Source of the DNA: Sphingobium sp. EM0848
GTDB lineage: Bacteria > Pseudomonadota > Alphaproteobacteria > Sphingomonadales > Sphingomonadaceae
Reading direction: 5' to 3'
Assembly: GCF_013375555.1 (NCBI RefSeq)
Contig: NZ_JABXWB010000001.1
Coordinates: 930,001 to 994,000 of the forward strand
Length of the DNA stretch: 64,000 nucleotides
The translations under genes and the position numbers were made by a program. Numbering within the stretch: position 1 is the stretch's first letter; each line of letters opens with the position of its first letter. Shown one piece after another: positions 60,444 to 64,000 of this stretch. The notes under the pieces were generated by a model that was not told the origin of the DNA, did not search any database, and saw only the letters and a list, made by a program, of their open reading frames with translations.

Positions 60444-63400
60444 ATGGATTTCGAGCACGCCTCACATAGCGAAGTCAACGCTGATCATGAGCAGGCCCTG
60501 CATCCGCAAGCCGCAGCGTTGGCCGCAAAGGGCAAGGCTATTCATCCCGGCAGGATGCATCATCACATCGATCCCGTGCAGACGGTCACGCCCAATGCGC
60601 AAGGCGTCGTGGTCCTGCCCGCCGGCACCGATATCAATCAGATCGAGGTCGATGGCCGCAATCTGGTCGTCCATCTGCCCAACGGCACGGACATGCTGAT
60701 TGTGGACGGCGCGGTGTTCGTGCCGCAGCTCGTGGTCGGTGACGTTGAGATCCCCTCCGTCAACCTGGCCGCGTTGTTGATTGGTGAAGAGCCGCAGCCC
60801 GCTGCCGGTCCGCCGCGCAGCTCGGGCGGCAATTTCGCCGGTCCCGACGGCAATGTCGGCGATCCGCATGGGCTGGGCGACCTGCTGCCGCCGACCGAAT
60901 TGCGATTCACCCAATCCGAGGAGCGGGAAATTCTGCCTTTCGCGCTTGAGAGGAACGACACGGCGAGCGTCGTGACGGCGGCAGCGACGGGTCCGGACGC
61001 GACGGTATATGAGGCGGGTCTTGCGACGGGATCGCTGCATGATGGCTCGAACGTGACGACAGGTTCGTTCACGGTGAGCGCGAGCGACGGGATTGCGAGC
61101 ATCGGCGTTGGCGGGGTGAGCTTCACCCTGGCGCAGATGCAGGCCTTCGCGACGACCAACGGGGTTGTGACCACGGCGGAAGGAACGCTGCGGCTGACCG
61201 GCTATAATGCCGCGACTGGCGTGGTGAGCTACAGCTACACGCTGAACGTCCCGGTGGACAATGCGCATCAGGCGGGGGCGACGGGCACGTCGTTCGACGA
61301 CAGCATTCATCTGACGGTGACCGGGGTTGGCGGCACGAGTGGCGCCGACGACCTGGTGGTACGGATCATTGATGACACGCCGCAGGCGGTGGATGACACC
61401 GGCCATGTGGTGACCGAGGACGGTGCGGGTGCGGTGAACACGGCGTTGACCTCGACGGTGTCGGGCAATGTGCTGGCGAACGACGTGTCGGGAGCGGACA
61501 CGCCGATGTCCTTCGTATCCTGGAGCAGCGCGGACGCCGCGGTGGTGAGCCAGCTCAACCTTTATGGCACGCTGACGCAGAATGCCGACGGCAGCTGGAG
61601 CTATCAGCTGGACAACAGCCGAGCGGCGACGCAGGCGCTGTCGGGGTCGTTCAGCCAGGACTTCACGTTGCACTATACGATGCAGGACGCAGACGGCGAC
61701 CAGTCGTCGGCGAAGCTGGTGATCACGGTGCATGGCGCGGACGACACGGCGAGCGTCGTGACGGCGGCAGCGACGGGTCCGGACGCGACGGTATATGAGG
61801 CGGGTCTTGCGACGGGATCGCTGCATGATGGCTCGAACGTGACGACAGGTTCGTTCACGGTGAGCGCGAGCGACGGGATTGCGAGCATCGGCGTTGGCGG
61901 GGTGAGCTTCACCCTGGCGCAGATGCAGGCCTTCGCGACGACCAACGGGGTTGTGACCACGGCGGAAGGAACGCTGCGGCTGACCGGCTATAATGCCGCG
62001 ACTGGCGTGGTGAGCTACAGCTACACGCTGAACGTCCCGGTGGACAATGCGCATCAGGCGGGGGCGACGGGCACGTCGTTCGACGACAGCATTCATCTGA
62101 CGGTGACCGGGGTTGGCGGCACGAGTGGCGCCGACGACCTGGTGGTACGGATCATTGATGACACGCCGCAGGCGGTGGATGACACCGGCCATGTGGTGAC
62201 CGAGGACGGTGCGGGTGCGGTGAACACGGCGTTGACCTCGACGGTGTCGGGCAATGTGCTGGCGAACGACGTGTCGGGAGCGGACACGCCGATGTCCTTC
62301 GTATCCTGGAGCAGCGCGGACGCCGCGGTGGTGAGCCAGCTCAACCTTTATGGCACGCTGACGCAGAATGCCGACGGCAGCTGGAGCTATCAGCTGGACA
62401 ACAGCCGAGCGGCGACGCAGGCGCTGTCGGGGTCGTTCAGCCAGGACTTCACGTTGCACTATACGATGCAGGACGCAGACGGCGACCAGTCGTCGGCGAA
62501 GCTGGTGATCACGGTGCATGGCGCGGACGACACGGCGAGCGTCGTGACGGCGGCAGCGACGGGTCCGGACGCGACGGTATATGAGGCGGGTCTTGCGACG
62601 GGATCGCTGCATGATGGCTCGAACGTGACGACAGGTTCGTTCACGGTGAGCGCGAGCGACGGGATTGCGAGCATCGGCGTTGGCGGGGTGAGCTTCACCC
62701 TGGCGCAGATGCAGGCCTTCGCGACGACCAACGGGGTTGTGACCACGGCGGAAGGAACGCTGCGGCTGACCGGCTATAATGCCGCGACTGGCGTGGTGAG
62801 CTACAGCTACACGCTGAACGTCCCGGTGGACAATGCGCATCAGGCGGGGGCGACGGGCACGTCGTTCGACGACAGCATTCATCTGACGGTGACCGGGGTT
62901 GGCGGCACGAGTGGCGCCGACGACCTGGTGGTACGGATCATTGATGACACGCCGCAGGCGGTGGATGACACCGGCCATGTGGTGACCGAGGACGGTGCGG
63001 GTGCGGTGAACACGGCGTTGACCTCGACGGTGTCGGGCAATGTGCTGGCGAACGACGTGTCGGGAGCGGACACGCCGATGTCCTTCGTATCCTGGAGCAG
63101 CGCGGACGCCGCGGTGGTGAGCCAGCTCAACCTTTATGGCACGCTGACGCAGAATGCCGACGGCAGCTGGAGCTATCAGCTGGACAACAGCCGAGCGGCG
63201 ACGCAGGCGCTGTCGGGGTCGTTCAGCCAGGACTTCACGTTGCACTATACGATGCAGGACGCAGACGGCGACCAGTCGTCGGCGAAGCTGGTGATCACGG
63301 TGCATGGCGCGGACGACACGGCGAGCGTCGTGACGGCGGCAGCGACGGGTCCGGACGCGACGGTATATGAGGCGGGTCTTGCGACGGGATCGCTGCATGA

Positions 63401-64000
63401 TGGCTCGAACGTGACGACAGGTTCGTTCACGGTGAGCGCGAGCGACGGGATTGCGAGCATCGGCGTTGGCGGGGTGAGCTTCACCCTGGCGCAGATGCAG
63501 GCCTTCGCGACGACCAACGGGGTTGTGACCACGGCGGAAGGAACGCTGCGGCTGACCGGCTATAATGCCGCGACTGGCGTGGTGAGCTACAGCTACACGC
63601 TGAACGTCCCGGTGGACAATGCGCATCAGGCGGGGGCGACGGGCACGTCGTTCGACGACAGCATTCATCTGACGGTGACCGGGGTTGGCGGCACGAGTGG
63701 CGCCGACGACCTGGTGGTACGGATCATTGATGACACGCCGCAGGCGGTGGATGACACCGGCCATGTGGTGACCGAGGACGGTGCGGGTGCGGTGAACACG
63801 GCGTTGACCTCGACGGTGTCGGGCAATGTGCTGGCGAACGACGTGTCGGGAGCGGACACGCCGATGTCCTTCGTATCCTGGAGCAGCGCGGACGCCGCGG
63901 TGGTGAGCCAGCTCAACCTTTATGGCACGCTGACGCAGAATGCCGACGGCAGCTGGAGCTATCAGCTGGACAACAGCCGAGCGGCGACGCAGGCGCTGTC
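60444..64000 (+). CDS. Giant type I-secreted adhesin with T1SS-143/VCBS repeats (partial, runs off the window)
   Basis: Open from ATG 60444 to the window end (1185 codons, no stop). The N-terminal about 170 residues are non-repetitive: a His-rich start, then VVVLPAGTDINQIEVDGRNL and LPNGTDMLIVDGAVFVPQL, resembling the prefix domain of BapA-like biofilm proteins. Then come identical 262-residue units, each with a T1SS-143-type module (VYEAGLATGSLHDGSN, FTVSASDGIASIGVGGVSF) and a VCBS-type module (GTLTQNADGSWSYQLDNSR, LHYTMQDADGDQSSAKLVIT). Expected to be secreted by an ABC/MFP/TolC system and to mediate attachment. GGGGATGG lies just upstream of the start. The 1100-codon minus-strand frame opposite is an artefact. 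Confidence 0.88.
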   Translation, partial: MDFEHASHSEVNADHEQALHPQAAALAAKGKAIHPGRMHHHIDPVQTVTPNAQGVVVLPAGTDINQIEVDGRNLVVHLPNGTDMLIVDGAVFVPQLVVGDVEIPSVNLAALLIGEEPQPAAGPPRSSGGNFAGPDGNVGDPHGLGDLLPPTELRFTQSEEREILPFALERNDTASVVTAAATGPDATVYEAGLATGSLHDGSNVTTGSFTVSASDGIASIGVGGVSFTLAQMQAFATTNGVVTTAEGTLRLTGYNAATGVVSYSYTLNVPVDNAHQAGATGTSFDDSIHLTVTGVGGTSGADDLVVRIIDDTPQAVDDTGHVVTEDGAGAVNTALTSTVSGNVLANDVSGADTPMSFVSWSSADAAVVSQLNLYGTLTQNADGSWSYQLDNSRAATQALSGSFSQDFTLHYTMQDADGDQSSAKLVITVHGADDTASVVTAAATGPDATVYEAGLATGSLHDGSNVTTGSFTVSASDGIASIGVGGVSFTLAQMQAFATTNGVVTTAEGTLRLTGYNAATGVVSYSYTLNVPVDNAHQAGATGTSFDDSIHLTVTGVGGTSGADDLVVRIIDDTPQAVDDTGHVVTEDGAGAVNTALTSTVSGNVLANDVSGADTPMSFVSWSSADAAVVSQLNLYGTLTQNADGSWSYQLDNSRAATQALSGSFSQDFTLHYTMQDADGDQSSAKLVITVHGADDTASVVTAAATGPDATVYEAGLATGSLHDGSNVTTGSFTVSASDGIASIGVGGVSFTLAQMQAFATTNGVVTTAEGTLRLTGYNAATGVVSYSYTLNVPVDNAHQAGATGTSFDDSIHLTVTGVGGTSGADDLVVRIIDDTPQAVDDTGHVVTEDGAGAVNTALTSTVSGNVLANDVSGADTPMSFVSWSSADAAVVSQLNLYGTLTQNADGSWSYQLDNSRAATQALSGSFSQDFTLHYTMQDADGDQSSAKLVITVHGADDTASVVTAAATGPDATVYEAGLATGSLHDGSNVTTGSFTVSASDGIASIGVGGVSFTLAQMQAFATTNGVVTTAEGTLRLTGYNAATGVVSYSYTLNVPVDNAHQAGATGTSFDDSIHLTVTGVGGTSGADDLVVRIIDDTPQAVDDTGHVVTEDGAGAVNTALTSTVSGNVLANDVSGADTPMSFVSWSSADAAVVSQLNLYGTLTQNADGSWSYQLDNSRAATQAL
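60957..64000 (+). repeat. 786-bp tandem repeats in the adhesin gene
   Basis: Units at 60957-61742, 61743-62528, 62529-63314 and a truncated fourth 63315-64000. Each is 786 bp (262 codons) and the copies look identical at DNA level, so they are recent or homogenised and prone to copy-number change. Confidence 0.95.

Noticed and set aside
60462..63764. 1100-codon minus-strand ORF rich in Arg and His
   Set aside because: It is the antisense of the adhesin repeats. Because the 786-bp unit is divisible by 3 and lacks stops in that frame, the ORF simply repeats; composition is unnatural (Arg/His-rich) and the plus strand has clear VCBS/T1SS-143 domains.

Overview
The window looks like a chromosome segment of a sphingomonad (Alphaproteobacteria, order Sphingomonadales; Sphingobium-like is my guess). 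Pointers are the high G+C, two TonB-dependent receptors, a SapC-family protein, the ydbH-ynbE-ydbL trio, split-operon ATP synthase genes with both b' and b subunits, and a Caulobacter-style Tad/Flp pilus locus with a short CpaD-like lipoprotein. The genus is inference; no 16S gene is present.

Layout. (1) 1-20608 is accessory. It starts with the tail of mhpC and a complete mhpB (meta-cleavage of dihydroxyphenylpropionate-type catechols). Next come a TetR regulator divergent from a TonB receptor / metallophosphoesterase / SDR / lipoprotein phosphatase cluster. A five-gene operon on the minus strand follows (VOC protein, flavin monooxygenase, TonB receptor, MFS transporter, GMC oxidoreductase) with a divergent LysR regulator. 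Then come a lower-G+C pair (NAD-epimerase and a GT-C-like membrane protein) and a tyrosine recombinase interrupted by two in-frame stop codons. The recombinase lies next to tRNA-Glu(CTC), so the block, or part of it, is probably a genomic island fixed by loss of its integrase. (2) 20608-36828 is mostly core: a likely small RNA, sapC, an FAD-linked dehydrogenase, a DEAD-box helicase, radC, a REP-like tandem hairpin repeat, ydbH-ynbE-ydbL, the F0 operon (atpI-B-E-F'-F), uvrC and a sensor kinase. (3) 37072-54589 is the Tad/Flp locus: tadG-tadE-tadE and a second cpaF on the plus strand; two tandem Flp pilins, cpaB-C-D-like-E-F, tadB-C-D and cpaA on the minus strand; plus a NarX/NarL-type two-component pair. 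(4) 54768-59756 is housekeeping (recO, leuB, metZ, apaG, a GcvA-like regulator, a TPR protein). (5) 59757-64000 holds a structured RNA candidate with a terminator and the start of a giant type I-secreted adhesin made of 786-bp repeats that look identical; it runs off the window.

How the parts fit: the left block imports and degrades exotic carbon (TonB uptake, MFS transport, oxidation, ring cleavage), while the right block is surface attachment (Tad pili plus giant adhesin) embedded among core genes. The most unusual items are the C-rich sRNA at 20775-20888, the structured RNA at 59881-59998, the five-gene LLM/VOC/TonB/GMC operon, the apparent ATA start codon of the metallophosphoesterase, the twice-interrupted integrase and the identical adhesin repeats.
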